From Variovorax paradoxus (GTDB taxonomy: Bacteria; Pseudomonadota; Gammaproteobacteria; Burkholderiales; Burkholderiaceae_C), in assembly GCF_902712855.1 (NCBI RefSeq), contig NZ_LR743508.1:62001-126000 (forward strand): a DNA stretch of 64,000 bases, given 5' to 3'. Numbering within the stretch: the stretch's first letter is position 1; the number at the start of each line of letters is the position of its first letter. The notes under the pieces were generated by a model. The model was not told the DNA's origin, searched no databases, and worked only from the letters and a program-made list of their open reading frames with translations. The position numbers were made by a program, and so were the translations under genes. Below, piece after piece: positions 34,297 through 43,424 of the stretch.

Positions 34297-35394
34297 CAAG
34301 CACCCTCTTCCTGCTCCTGCTGTGCCCTGACGGGCCTGCCGCTGATCTTCTCGCACGAGCTCGAGGACGCGGCCGCCGTGCCGCTGCCGGTCGTGCCGGC
34401 CGCACTCGACGGACGGCGCGCCAGCATCGACACCATCGTCGAGAGCGCACGCCGGCGCTATCCCGCGGAGGTCGTGCGCTTCGTCTTCATCGACGACGAC
34501 GAGCCGCGCGCCAAGGTCGTGATGGCACCGGCCGACAGCCCCGACCGCAGCCGCGACCACCGCGTCGAGTTCGACATGCGCAGTGCAGCCGTGGTCGCCG
34601 ATGCGCCGGCGCCGGGCCCGCGCACCGGAACGGCCATGGCGTGGATCTCGCGCCTGCATACCGAGCTGGCCGCCGGGCCGGCGGGCGAATGGGTCCTGGC
34701 GGTGGTGGGCGCGGTGTTCGCACTGTCGGTGATCTCCGGCGTGGCCATCTAAGGCCCCTACCTGCGCAAGCTCGACTTCGGTGCGGTGCGCCATTGCACA
34801 CGGCGCGTGCGCTGGCTCGACCTGCACAACCTGCTCGGCATCTCGATCGCGGTCTGGGCGCTGGTGGTGGCGCTCACCGGCGTGCTCAACGAGCTGTCGA
34901 GGCCGTTGTCGGCCCACTGGCGCCGCACCGGCATGAGCGAGATGCTGCAGGCATGGAAGGGCCAGCCCCCGGTGCTCTCTCCGGGATCGGCCGAAGCGGC
35001 CATGCGCACGGTGCAGGCCGCGTTGCCGGGACGCAATGTCACGAGCGTGATCTTTCCGAGCCAGTCGTTCTCGAACCCGCACCACTTCCTCATCTGGACC
35101 AACGGCAACACGCCGCTGACCCATCGGCTGTTCACGGCGGCGCTCGTCGATGCGCGCACCGGCGCCCTCACCGCCGTGGCGCCAATGCCCGCTTACCTGC
35201 GCGCGCTTCAGCTGGCGAGGCCCTTGCACTTTGGGGACTACGGCGGATTGCCGCTGAAGATCCTCTGGGCCCTGCTCGACCTGATCGCGATCGTCGTGCT
35301 GGGCTCGGGCGCGTACCTGTCGCTCGGGCGCCTGCGCGGAACGAGCGGCAACGCAGGTGCCGCCCGCAGTCGCCCGACACGACGGGCCCGGTGA
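34297..35394 (+). pseudogene. PepSY-associated membrane protein (PiuB-like), inactivated
   Basis: Sequence of a PepSY_TM iron-reductase-like membrane protein, typically located beside TonB siderophore receptors. Three lesions are visible. The start is replaced by the FecI fragment. The first membrane helix (LASTLFLLLL then ALTGLPLIFSHELE) is split between two frames by one apparent extra T at 34323. A TAA at 34750-34752 falls where relatives have Tyr in GVALYGPF-type sequence. Downstream of the stop the frame stays open to 35394 with further helices (LHNLLGISIAVWALVVALTGVLNE) and PepSY repeats. Intact relatives have about 370-400 residues. Non-functional as it stands. Confidence 0.82.
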
Positions 35395-35413
35395 CGCTGC
35401 GCGGCCGGGACGG

Positions 35414-36523
35414 CTAGCGGCCCGCCCGCCCCTGCACGCCCTCGACCAGCCAGTTCATCTTGAGGATCTGCTCGTCGCCCAACTGCGTGCCCTTCGCGAT
35501 CACGACATGGCCTTCGTTGTCACGCACATCGGCGGCCACGGCGCGAAACGGCTGCAGCTTGCCGGCCGCGATGTCGTTCTGCCGCGCAAGCACTTCGTCC
35601 TGCACCGCCTTGGGCACCTTGGTGCCGAAGTCGCCCACGCGAATCATCCCTTCCTTCACGCCGCCCCAGACGTTGCCGCTCTTCCAGGTGCCGTCGAGCA
35701 CCGCCTTCGCGCGCTGGGTGTAGTAGCCGCCCCACTGGTGCGTGACCGCCACCAGTTGCGCGTCGGGCGCGATCCTGCGCATGTCGGAGTGGTAGGCAAT
35801 GGCCATCTTTCCACGCTCCTGCGCCGCGGCCATCACGGCAGTGGAACCGGTGTGGAACGCGACCACGTCGGCGTTCTGGTTGAACAGCGCCATCGCCGCG
35901 TCGCGCTCCTTCGGTGGATCGAACCATTCGTTGAGCCACACCACCTTGACCTTCGCAGCCGGATTCACCGAACGCATGCCGAGCGTGAACGCGTTGATGC
36001 CCTGCAGCACCTCGGGAATCGGAAAGCCCGCGACATAGCCTGCCACGCCGGTCTTCGTCATGCGGCCGGCAGCGATGCCCGCGAGGTAGCGGCCCTCGTA
36101 GTAGCGCGCGTTGGAGGTCGCGACGTTGGGCGCGGTCTTGTAGCCGGTGACAGATTCGAACTTCACGTCGGGGAAGTCCTTCGCCACCTTCAGCGTCGGC
36201 TCCATGTAGCCGAAGCTGGGCGTGAAGATGAGCTTGTTGCCCTGCTGCGCAAGGTCGCGGATGACGCGCTCGGCATCGGCACCCTCGGCCACGTTCTCGA
36301 CATAGGTGGTCTTCACGCGCGCGCCGAGTACTGCGTCGACGGCCTTGCGGGCCTCCTCGTGCTGGCGGACCCAGCCGGCGTCGGTGACCGGCGTGACGTA
36401 CACGAAGCCGATCTTCAGCGGCGCCTGGGAAGGCGGGCTCTGCGCGAAAGCGGTGGATGAAAGACTGAAAAAACAGGTGGTCGCCCACGCCAGAACGGCG
36501 CGGCCCACGAGGTTTTTGTACAT
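35414..36523 (-). CDS. BMP family ABC transporter substrate-binding protein
   Basis: A 369-aa periplasmic protein of the Bmp/PnrA nucleoside-binding family. A Sec signal peptide (VLAWATTCFFSLSSTAFAQ) is followed by the mature start LKIGFVYVTPVTDAGW, the typical opening with an aromatic nucleoside-stacking region, then GNKLIFTPSFGYMEPTLKVA and YYEGRYLAGIAAGRMTKTG. AGAGGA precedes the ATG. Binding of purine nucleosides or bases is likely, which fits the nearby guanine deaminase gene, but the permease and ATPase genes are not in the window. Confidence 0.9.
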   Translation of the reverse strand: MYKNLVGRAVLAWATTCFFSLSSTAFAQSPPSQAPLKIGFVYVTPVTDAGWVRQHEEARKAVDAVLGARVKTTYVENVAEGADAERVIRDLAQQGNKLIFTPSFGYMEPTLKVAKDFPDVKFESVTGYKTAPNVATSNARYYEGRYLAGIAAGRMTKTGVAGYVAGFPIPEVLQGINAFTLGMRSVNPAAKVKVVWLNEWFDPPKERDAAMALFNQNADVVAFHTGSTAVMAAAQERGKMAIAYHSDMRRIAPDAQLVAVTHQWGGYYTQRAKAVLDGTWKSGNVWGGVKEGMIRVGDFGTKVPKAVQDEVLARQNDIAAGKLQPFRAVAADVRDNEGHVVIAKGTQLGDEQILKMNWLVEGVQGRAGR

Positions 36524-36845
36524 GGTGTTCCTCTACATGGCCCCGGGAATCAGAAACTCGCAGCGGGCCGAGACACCCACGCATGCGCCAGAGAATTCTA
36601 AGTCGCGCGTGGCTGGCTGCCTGTTCGGCGTTTCGAGTGACGTGCCTCAACAGGGACAATCCTCGGATGAGCCCAAGCTGGATGTTCCCCGTCGAAGCCG
36701 CAGATACTTCTGCTGAAGCCGGATGCCTGAAAAATCACCCACTCAAGTGCTGGACGGTCACGTCGTCGAAGACAGGCAAGGAGGTCGGCAGCGGCATCGA
36801 GCCCGCCGAACTTCGGCGCGTGCCCAAGCAGCGGTGAAGGTATCG
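36524..36845. other. Intergenic region, noticeably lower G+C
   Basis: 322 bases between divergent starts of the BMP and GNAT genes. No protein or RNA feature recognised. Base composition is visibly less GC-rich than the surrounding genes and the change continues into the GNAT gene (about 57% in one sampled 60-base line). Confidence 0.4.
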
Positions 36846-37265
36846 ATGCAAGTTCGCCAAGCAGTTGCAGACGATGTGCAAGCCATTCGCGAGTGCGACG
36901 TGTATGCGCATTCGAACCGTGACCGGGTTCGATTCATCGTTGCTTCGGTCGCCCAGGAACGCTGCCTGATTGCAACCGATGAGGGTCGCGTGCTCGGCTA
37001 TGTCGTGCTCACGCACGACTTCTTCGGGCACGGTTTCATTTCTGTTGTGGTCGTCTCACCCGCGCATCGCCGCACAGGAGTGGGGTTGAAGCTCCTTTCG
37101 GCCGCCGAAGCCGTGTGCAGATCGCCGAAGCTCTTCACCTCGGCCAACCTCTCCAACCTGCCATCCCAGAAGCTCATCCTGAAGGCGGGCTTTCAACGCA
37201 GCGGCGTGATCGAGAACCTTGACGAGGATGACCCTGAGCTTATCTACGTCAAGTTCATCCGGTGA
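36846..37265 (+). CDS. GNAT family acetyltransferase
   Basis: A 139-aa acetyl-CoA-dependent N-acetyltransferase. The core has CLIATDEGRVLGYVVLTHDFFGHGFISVVVVSPAHRRTGVGLKLL, which contains the beta4 strand and the acetyl-CoA pyrophosphate loop RRTGVG, followed by TSANLSNLPSQKLILKAGFQRSG. The ATG at 36846 is used, with GAAGGT ahead. Codon use and base composition are less GC-rich than in the neighbours, which suggests recent acquisition. Substrate unknown. The DTW gene follows after 85 bases. Confidence 0.85.
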   Translation: MQVRQAVADDVQAIRECDVYAHSNRDRVRFIVASVAQERCLIATDEGRVLGYVVLTHDFFGHGFISVVVVSPAHRRTGVGLKLLSAAEAVCRSPKLFTSANLSNLPSQKLILKAGFQRSGVIENLDEDDPELIYVKFIR

Positions 37266-37350
37266 CGCCGGAATTGCATTCCCTCAAGGTCCAAACCTGC
37301 CGGTCGTCGCGCCAAAGGTGATAGACATCCCTTCCACGCATCGTGTAGCC

Positions 37351-37968
37351 ATGTCCGCCGCTTCCATCCCACGCCCCCAGTGCAACACTTGCCTGCGCCC
37401 GCTCAGCGCCTGCATCTGCCGCTGGGTCGCGCCCACCGCCCACGCGGTGGAGGTGCTGGTGCTGCAGCACCCGCTGGAAGTCCATCAGGCCAAGGGCAGT
37501 GCCCGACTGCTGCACCTGAGCCTGGCGCACTGCCGCGTGGTGGTGGGTGAGGCATTTGCAGCGCCGGTCTGGCCGGTGGACGGCAAGCGAACGCTGCTGC
37601 TGTACCCGGACAGCCTGGAGCATTCCGCACCGGACCTGCGGGTTCCAACCCCGCTACCGCCGGAGGGGCCGCCAGCCCGGTCGGGCCTGCGCCTCATCGT
37701 GCTGGACGGCACCTGGCGCAAAAGTCGAAAGATGCTCCACCAAAGCCCGCCATTGCAACAGTTGCCCCGCTTGGCGCTGCGCAACCTGCCGCCTTCGCAC
37801 TACCGTATCCGCAAAGCCCATCAGCCCGACCAACTGTCAACCCTGGAGGCGACCTGCTACGCCCTGGGCCAACTGGAAGGCGCTGCGGCGCGGTTCCAGC
37901 CACTGCTGGATGCCTTCGACGGGTTTGTAGAGCACCTGGAACGAGCCGGCGGGCAGCGGAACGCTTGA
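37351..37968 (+). CDS. tRNA-uridine aminocarboxypropyltransferase (DTW domain, TapT-like)
   Basis: A 205-aa enzyme that adds the 3-amino-3-carboxypropyl group of S-adenosylmethionine to a tRNA uridine (acp3U, position 47 in E. coli TapT/YfiP). The N-terminus has the zinc-type pattern CNTCLRPLSACICRW, and the family motif appears as VLDGTWRKSRKML, followed by LPPSHYRIRKAHQPDQLSTLEA. The ATG at 37351 matches the family length; the upstream extension overlaps the GNAT gene and is rejected. Confidence 0.9.
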   Translation: MSAASIPRPQCNTCLRPLSACICRWVAPTAHAVEVLVLQHPLEVHQAKGSARLLHLSLAHCRVVVGEAFAAPVWPVDGKRTLLLYPDSLEHSAPDLRVPTPLPPEGPPARSGLRLIVLDGTWRKSRKMLHQSPPLQQLPRLALRNLPPSHYRIRKAHQPDQLSTLEATCYALGQLEGAAARFQPLLDAFDGFVEHLERAGGQRNA

Positions 37969-38173
37969 GCTGGCGAGTCCTGCCCTCGACCGGGGGCTTC
38001 GGGGTTCACTCAAGCGACCAGCTCGATGGCTGGTTGGGGCCGGATGCGGTTCCAGACCGTGGCCCTGAGTGCTTCGCCAACTCAACCCACTGACTGGCTC
38101 GCGGTGCGCTCGCGCACGTGCACGTGCACGTGCAACTGCAGGATGAGGCCCCGCGAGAGGCCAGCCATCGGGA

Positions 38174-38569
38174 TCAGTTGAGGATCTCTCCCATGCCGGC
38201 GCTGACACGCTCCTTCAGCTGCCGGATGTAATCCGGATCGAAGGGCTCCCAGGTATCCAGTTCGCCGACGATTCGCAACGGCTCCCTGCTCCGGTACGAG
38301 CGCGTCGGGTTGCCCGGGAACTTCTTGTCGGTGACGTTGGGATCGTCTTCGTAGGCCCCAGTGGGCTCGACGATGTACACGCGGCCACGGCCGTCGCCCT
38401 TCGCCATTTCCGCAGCCAGTCCGGCGCCCTTGGGCCAGGCGGTGAAGTAGATGTGGTTCATCACGACGCGGGTGTCGTAATTCGATCGGAAGCCGGCCTT
38501 GAGCAGATCGCCCACCCTGAGGTCTGCCCGCGTGCCATGAAAGTAGGGGCCGCCGTCCAATATAGTCAT
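38174..38569 (-). CDS. arr: Rifampin ADP-ribosyltransferase (Arr)
   Basis: A 131-aa enzyme that inactivates rifamycins by transferring ADP-ribose from NAD+ to the C23 hydroxyl. The signature is very clear: YFHGTRADLRVGDLL with the catalytic-pocket His, HIYFTA, GRVYIVEPTGAYEDDPN with the key Asp, and KKFPGNPTRSYRSREPLRIVGEL. AGGAG precedes the ATG at 38569 by nine bases. Length matches environmental chromosomal Arr proteins. No integron or transposon sequence accompanies it, so it looks like an ancestral chromosomal gene. Confidence 0.94.
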   Translation of the reverse strand: MTILDGGPYFHGTRADLRVGDLLKAGFRSNYDTRVVMNHIYFTAWPKGAGLAAEMAKGDGRGRVYIVEPTGAYEDDPNVTDKKFPGNPTRSYRSREPLRIVGELDTWEPFDPDYIRQLKERVSAGMGEILN

Positions 38570-38812
38570 CGCGGATCACTCCTGCACAGACAGAAAAGCC
38601 GCGCAGTCTACCGCTGTCAGCCGTGCCCCGCGGTCCAGGCTTCGATACCGATCGGCCCATCGTCATTGCCGATGAACCTCAACCCATGGTGCGCTGTTTC
38701 GAGGGCTTCTTCCGCGATTCAAAGAGTCCCGGACACGCCGCGCGGCGCGTCATCGGCCACCGAAGAAAACCTTTCCTCGGTGGCCGACCCGGCTTTCAAC
38801 GCAATCGAAAGC

Positions 38813-41800
38813 TCAGAGCGACTTCAGGAACGCGAGAAGCGCTTCGCGATCGGCAGCGGAGAGGCCTTCGAAACGTTGCCGCGAGCGGTCCGCTTCCCCT
38901 GCGTGCCACAGGATTGCCTCGGTGAGGTTGCGTGCCCGTCCGTCGTGCAGGTATCCCGCCTTGGCCTTGTCACCCACGACCTTCTCGGTATAGCCCAGCC
39001 CCCACAACGGCGCCGTGCGCCACATGCTGCCCTTCGCCTGGCCTTCGACGAACTTGTCCGCGAGGCCGGGGCCCATGTCGTGCAACAGCAGGTCGGAATA
39101 CGGACGGATGGTCTGGCTGCGCAACTCCGCGAACAGATGGCCCGCACCCGTCTTCATCTCGGCAGTGTGGCAAGCGGTGCATCGCATGCCCTGGAAGAGC
39201 CTTGCGCCGGCGCTCACCTGTTGCGGATCGATCCGGTGCTCCTGCAATGGCGCCACACCCTTGGGGAATCCACTCGCCAGGCTGCGTTGCGCGGGCACGG
39301 CCAGCAGTGCAAGGTAGTTGGACATGGACTTCAGGTCCGACTCGGAAATGCCTTTGCGCACGCCGGCGGAGGCGCAGCCGGCGCGGTCGGTGCTGCAACT
39401 GAGGTTGGGGTAGACCGGGGAAGTCACCGCCATGTCCAGCAGCAGCGCATCGGCGGCCTGGTGGCGCAGCGTCGCCTTGGAGGCTTTCCAGCCGAAGCGT
39501 CCGAGGCGGACAGCGCCGGCTTCGGGATCGAAGACGAAGTTGGCCGTGCCCCTGACGCCGTCCTCGTCCGGATTCGATCTCACGCGCGACAGGATGTCGG
39601 CCTCCGGTATGGCTTCGAGCAATCCGAGTCCCACCATGGGCTGCGCAGCCCGCAACGATGAAATCTCCGGCGTCGGGCCTTCGAATGCGAGCACGGGCTT
39701 GCGCAATTCGACCGCCGTGCCGTCCGCGAGCTTCACGACGCTGGTCTCGAATTTCCCGACCCGGACGCTGGTGCCCCAGTCCTGCGGCGTTCCGGTTGTC
39801 GACAGCACGTTCATCTGTACCGCCGTGCCGTACACCGGATGAGGTGTCTGCTGCCCGGCCTCGTCGACCTTCGCCACCCGTACGGACATGGTGTCGAGCC
39901 GCAGGTTCAACGACGACGGCGCCGTGCTGCGGCCATTGTTGACGTGGCAGCCGATACAGGCCGACTGGTTGAAACGCTGCCCCTGCAGACCGACCGCAGG
40001 CAGGTAGCGGTCGTTGCCGGGTTCGTTGTGATCGCCGGTCGTGAAATTCGTGTGGATCAGACGGCGGCCTTCGACGAAACGCTGCATGTTCTGCATGCCG
40101 ATGTTGTTGTGAGGCTGCTGGAACATGAACTGCCCGTTGTTCGAGTAGTTGTAGGACACCGAGCCCAGGCCACCCGACAGCGTCTCGTCCGGCAGCGGTA
40201 CCGAGTTGAGGCGCGGCTGAACGCCGTACCAGGGCTGCAGGCCCTTGCCCACGACATAGATCCATTCGTACGAGTAGTAGCGGATGCCGCCGGTGTCGCC
40301 CTTGGCCGCCATGGCCTCGGTGGTGGAGAACATGGAGGGCGAAACTTCGATGACGTCGCCGACGACGAGCGGACGCGCAGGAATGGTCTTGCCGTTCGGG
40401 AAGCCGTTGGCATCCAGGTCGCCGTGCCCGGGATAGTCCTTGACCAGCAAGGTGCAGGCATTGTTGATGCCGGTGGGCGTGGTCAGCGCGGCATTCGGCG
40501 GATATGCCACGGGCTTGCACACGGGAACGTTGCGGTCCACGAGTTCGCCCGGTGCCATCCAGCCGTAGCCCGTGACACCGGGGCGATCGAACGCGCGAAA
40601 GAACGCGACGCCACCGCTCAGGAAGTCCACCGTGGTGTACTGGTTGACGATCAGCGTCGGCTTGGTCACGCCCGGCACGCGGCTGTTGTCGATGATCTCC
40701 ACACCCCAGGTGCGGTTCTTGAAGTACTGCGAAACGAAGGTCAGGTAGTTGCCCGGCGAGCCGTCGAGCGGCGCGCCCGTGACCGGATCGACCGTTTCGT
40801 TGGGCCCATAGCCGATCTCATTCCATTCCGCGCCCCGCTCGCGGCCATGGCGGGCCAGGCCGCGCGCGCCGAACCGGGTGACCAGCGAACCGTCGGGCAG
40901 CGTGAACTGAAGCGTTTCCAGCGGCTGGGCCGAGGCAGGCAACGGAACGAGCCCGCTGCCGTTGGCCGGAAACTTCAACGCCGATGTCAGGCTGCTCGGC
41001 AGCGTGTTGTCGCTGCCCGGCTTCTTGAAGTCGACCTCGAACAGCGAGTACCCATACTGCGTTGCCCGGGCGACGCCCTGCAGGCGGACATAGCGCGCAT
41101 CGATTCCGAGGTTGAAGAACTCCTCGGTGCCCCCGCGCCCGTTGGACACGTAGCGCACCTGCGTCCAGTTCTTTTCGTCGTCGGACACCAGCAGCGCGTA
41201 CTCCTTGCCATAGGAGTTCTCCCACAGCAGGCGCATGTAGCCGACCTGTGTCTTCACGCCGAAGTCGAACTGGATCCATGCCCCGTCCTCGAACCTGCTG
41301 GCCCATCGGGTGTTGAGCTTGCCGTCGATCGCCATGGTCGCCGGAAGTCCCGGGTTTTCCAATGCGGAAGAGGTCGCCGACACCGGCACGACGGGTGTAC
41401 CCGGCTTGGCGGGGTCGACAGGTGCGGGAGGCTGCGCAGGCTCGGGCGGTGGCTCGGCGCGCGTGCCGGCAAAGGCCTGGATCTCGAAGATCGAGTAGCC
41501 ATACTGCGACGACCGCTTGACACCCTGCATGCGCAGGTAGCGGCCCTGCCCCGCGAGATCGCCCAGGTCTTCGGTGCCGCCCTGGCTGTTGTCGACCGCG
41601 CGGATGGTGGTCCAGCTCGCTTCGTCGTTGGACACCTGCAAGAGGTATCGGCTCGCGTGCGCGTTCTCCCAGTCGATGCGCACGCGGGTGATGAGTTCGG
41701 TCTTCCCGAAATCCAGCGTGAGGTCCGCGTTGTCGGTGAAGGTGCTGCTCCAGCGCGTGTTCGCGTCGTGGTCGATGGCCGCTGCAGCGCCGAGGTCGCC

Positions 41801-42211
41801 GCGCTCTTGCGAACTCGCTTTGGCGCCTACCGGGGTCAGTGCGGTTTCCAGTGCAGCCTTTCTCGCGAGCATGCGCATCGGCATGCCATCGGCAACGGCA
41901 ACGGCAACGGCAAGCGCAGGCTCGTCGCCTGCGGCGCCATCGACTGCAACGGCTCCGGCCACACCGTCGCTGCCCCGCCGCACGCTGTCGCTCTCGGCAC
42001 CGGGAACGCTGGCACCGGCACCACCGGGTTCGGACTTGCTGGCACCGGCACTCCCGAGGCCGACGCCACCGACGCCCGCATCACCGCCGCCACCGCCACC
42101 GCCACCGCCACATGCGGCCACGAGCAACGCAACGGCGACCGGCAATCCTCGCGTCAACACAGCGCGCAATCGCTCCAGATGGGAGCGGTGCACGCGCGGC
42201 TTTCTGTTCAT
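38813..42211 (-). CDS. Large lipoprotein: two discoidin domains plus di-haem oxidoreductase
   Basis: An 1132-aa exported protein. A lipoprotein signal ends at Cys34 (LLVAAC) and is followed by a run of nine glycines and a low-complexity alanine/glycine region to about 110. Two F5/8 type C (discoidin) domains follow at about 125-248 and 275-395, each with the NTRW strand and the YGYS-I/L-FE end. The rest resembles the di-haem oxidoreductase/peroxidase group (DUF1111), with haem c sites CIGCH (752-756) and CTACH (1011-1015). It should bind a cell-surface carbohydrate through discoidin domains and carry out electron transfer or peroxide reduction outside the cytoplasm. GAGGAAAG precedes the ATG. 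Confidence 0.88.
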   Translation of the reverse strand: MNRKPRVHRSHLERLRAVLTRGLPVAVALLVAACGGGGGGGGGDAGVGGVGLGSAGASKSEPGGAGASVPGAESDSVRRGSDGVAGAVAVDGAAGDEPALAVAVAVADGMPMRMLARKAALETALTPVGAKASSQERGDLGAAAAIDHDANTRWSSTFTDNADLTLDFGKTELITRVRIDWENAHASRYLLQVSNDEASWTTIRAVDNSQGGTEDLGDLAGQGRYLRMQGVKRSSQYGYSIFEIQAFAGTRAEPPPEPAQPPAPVDPAKPGTPVVPVSATSSALENPGLPATMAIDGKLNTRWASRFEDGAWIQFDFGVKTQVGYMRLLWENSYGKEYALLVSDDEKNWTQVRYVSNGRGGTEEFFNLGIDARYVRLQGVARATQYGYSLFEVDFKKPGSDNTLPSSLTSALKFPANGSGLVPLPASAQPLETLQFTLPDGSLVTRFGARGLARHGRERGAEWNEIGYGPNETVDPVTGAPLDGSPGNYLTFVSQYFKNRTWGVEIIDNSRVPGVTKPTLIVNQYTTVDFLSGGVAFFRAFDRPGVTGYGWMAPGELVDRNVPVCKPVAYPPNAALTTPTGINNACTLLVKDYPGHGDLDANGFPNGKTIPARPLVVGDVIEVSPSMFSTTEAMAAKGDTGGIRYYSYEWIYVVGKGLQPWYGVQPRLNSVPLPDETLSGGLGSVSYNYSNNGQFMFQQPHNNIGMQNMQRFVEGRRLIHTNFTTGDHNEPGNDRYLPAVGLQGQRFNQSACIGCHVNNGRSTAPSSLNLRLDTMSVRVAKVDEAGQQTPHPVYGTAVQMNVLSTTGTPQDWGTSVRVGKFETSVVKLADGTAVELRKPVLAFEGPTPEISSLRAAQPMVGLGLLEAIPEADILSRVRSNPDEDGVRGTANFVFDPEAGAVRLGRFGWKASKATLRHQAADALLLDMAVTSPVYPNLSCSTDRAGCASAGVRKGISESDLKSMSNYLALLAVPAQRSLASGFPKGVAPLQEHRIDPQQVSAGARLFQGMRCTACHTAEMKTGAGHLFAELRSQTIRPYSDLLLHDMGPGLADKFVEGQAKGSMWRTAPLWGLGYTEKVVGDKAKAGYLHDGRARNLTEAILWHAGEADRSRQRFEGLSAADREALLAFLKSL

Positions 42212-42917
42212 GGGACTTTCCTCTTTTTTATCAATGAGACTGCACAGCCGACCCCTCAGTCGGCACCCCGGCGCTTCATCCGCAGTTCACATCCATCAGA
42301 ACCACGACGGCGCAAACTGCGCGTCGGGACGCTCTTACAGGCGGAAGAAGATTCGCAAGTTCAAACGACAGGCCGATCCGCCGTCGTTCGACCGCATCGC
42401 TCCGGTCGATCTCATGCGCAAGCAAAGTACAGACCGGGGCAGCTCGCCGCTGAACGCGCGCCAAGGCCGACAATTTTTGGCGCACCGCTAGTTCTTTCAG
42501 CTACGGGGCTGCGCGTGCAATCAAAGGAAGTTCGCTCACGATCAACGCGACGTGTCACCTCGGCGTGACAACTTTGTCCGCCTCGATCGCAGATACGACT
42601 TATGGTCTACGGCATGTCGGCTGGCATGCCGTTCGCCCTCCTGGCGGGCATGCAGCATCAACATGCCCGTCGCTTTCCCGGCACGCCAATGGGTCAGTGC
42701 AATGCCTGGCACAGGCACGCAGGTGATGGAGCGTTACGGAAGGGGTCTGCTTCGCCGCTCGCCATGCTCTGGCGAGCGCCTTCGATCCATTGCGGCGGCG
42801 ATGCAGCAAGGCGCCGGGTGCGGCGCGCGGCCAGACCGTGACGCCACGATCACCGGCGTGTGATCACGCTGCCTGCACGCTCGAACTGCGGGTTGCCCGG
42901 CGCGCAACAAGCCCGCA
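42212..42917. other. Long intergenic region without recognised gene
   Basis: About 700 bases between the start of the di-haem lipoprotein gene and the end of the flavin reductase gene. Short frames exist on both strands but none resembles a protein. A perfect inverted repeat TGTCAC-N6-GTGACA lies at 42553-42570, in a slightly AT-richer patch that could hold the lipoprotein promoter. Confidence 0.4.
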
Positions 42918-43424
42918 TCAATGCGCGGACAACCGCGCAAAGTTCCCTTCCGCATACACCAGCAGGCTCCCCGCCTGATGCCGTGCCCACGCCACCTCGC
43001 CGAAGATCACCGTGTGCGACGCCACGCCACTGGACTGCGTCACCCGGCAGTCGAATGCGGCGGCGCGGTTGCTGAGCACCGGTGCGCCCGAATGCAGCGT
43101 GGTCCAGCCGTCATCCCAGAAGCGGTCGGGCACCCTGCCCATGCCCGCGAAGTCGCGCGCGAGCTGCGCATCTTCCGCCGCCAGCACGCTCACACCGAAG
43201 AATCCCGCGCGCAACACGGCCGCGTGCGTGCGCGAGTTGCGGTTCAGGCACACCAGCAATATCGGCGGCTCGGCCGACACCGACGTCACCGCCGTCGCCG
43301 TGCAGCCGAGATAGCGGCCCTCGTCGACGGTGGTGATCACGCACACGCCGGCCGCCAGCCGGCGCATGGCGGCCCTGAAGTCGCTGCCGCCGGCGGTCGG
43401 CCATGCGATCGCGGCGGCGGTCAC
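42918..43424 (-). CDS. Flavin reductase domain protein (HpaC/DmoB-like)
   Basis: A 168-aa NAD(P)H:flavin reductase supplying reduced flavin to the monooxygenase encoded just upstream. Family segments are FRAAMRRLAAGVCVITTVDEGRYLGCTATAVTSVSAEPPILLVCLN, then RTHAAVLRAGFFGVSVLAA and FDCRV. The GTG at 43424 shares GTGA with the monooxygenase stop, so the two proteins are translationally coupled. This is the classical arrangement of two-component flavin monooxygenases. Confidence 0.92.
   Translation of the reverse strand: MTAAAIAWPTAGGSDFRAAMRRLAAGVCVITTVDEGRYLGCTATAVTSVSAEPPILLVCLNRNSRTHAAVLRAGFFGVSVLAAEDAQLARDFAGMGRVPDRFWDDGWTTLHSGAPVLSNRAAAFDCRVTQSSGVASHTVIFGEVAWARHQAGSLLVYAEGNFARLSAH

Noticed and set aside
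33616..34752. One 378-residue protein spanning the small membrane gene and the PepSY region
   Set aside because: It is in the wrong frame over the small membrane protein, crosses the Fur box and joins FecI- and PepSY-like pieces.
34756..35394. An independent gene for the second half of the PepSY protein
   Set aside because: The frame is the direct continuation of the upstream PepSY frame after an in-frame TAA, without its own ribosome site, so it is part of the same pseudogene.
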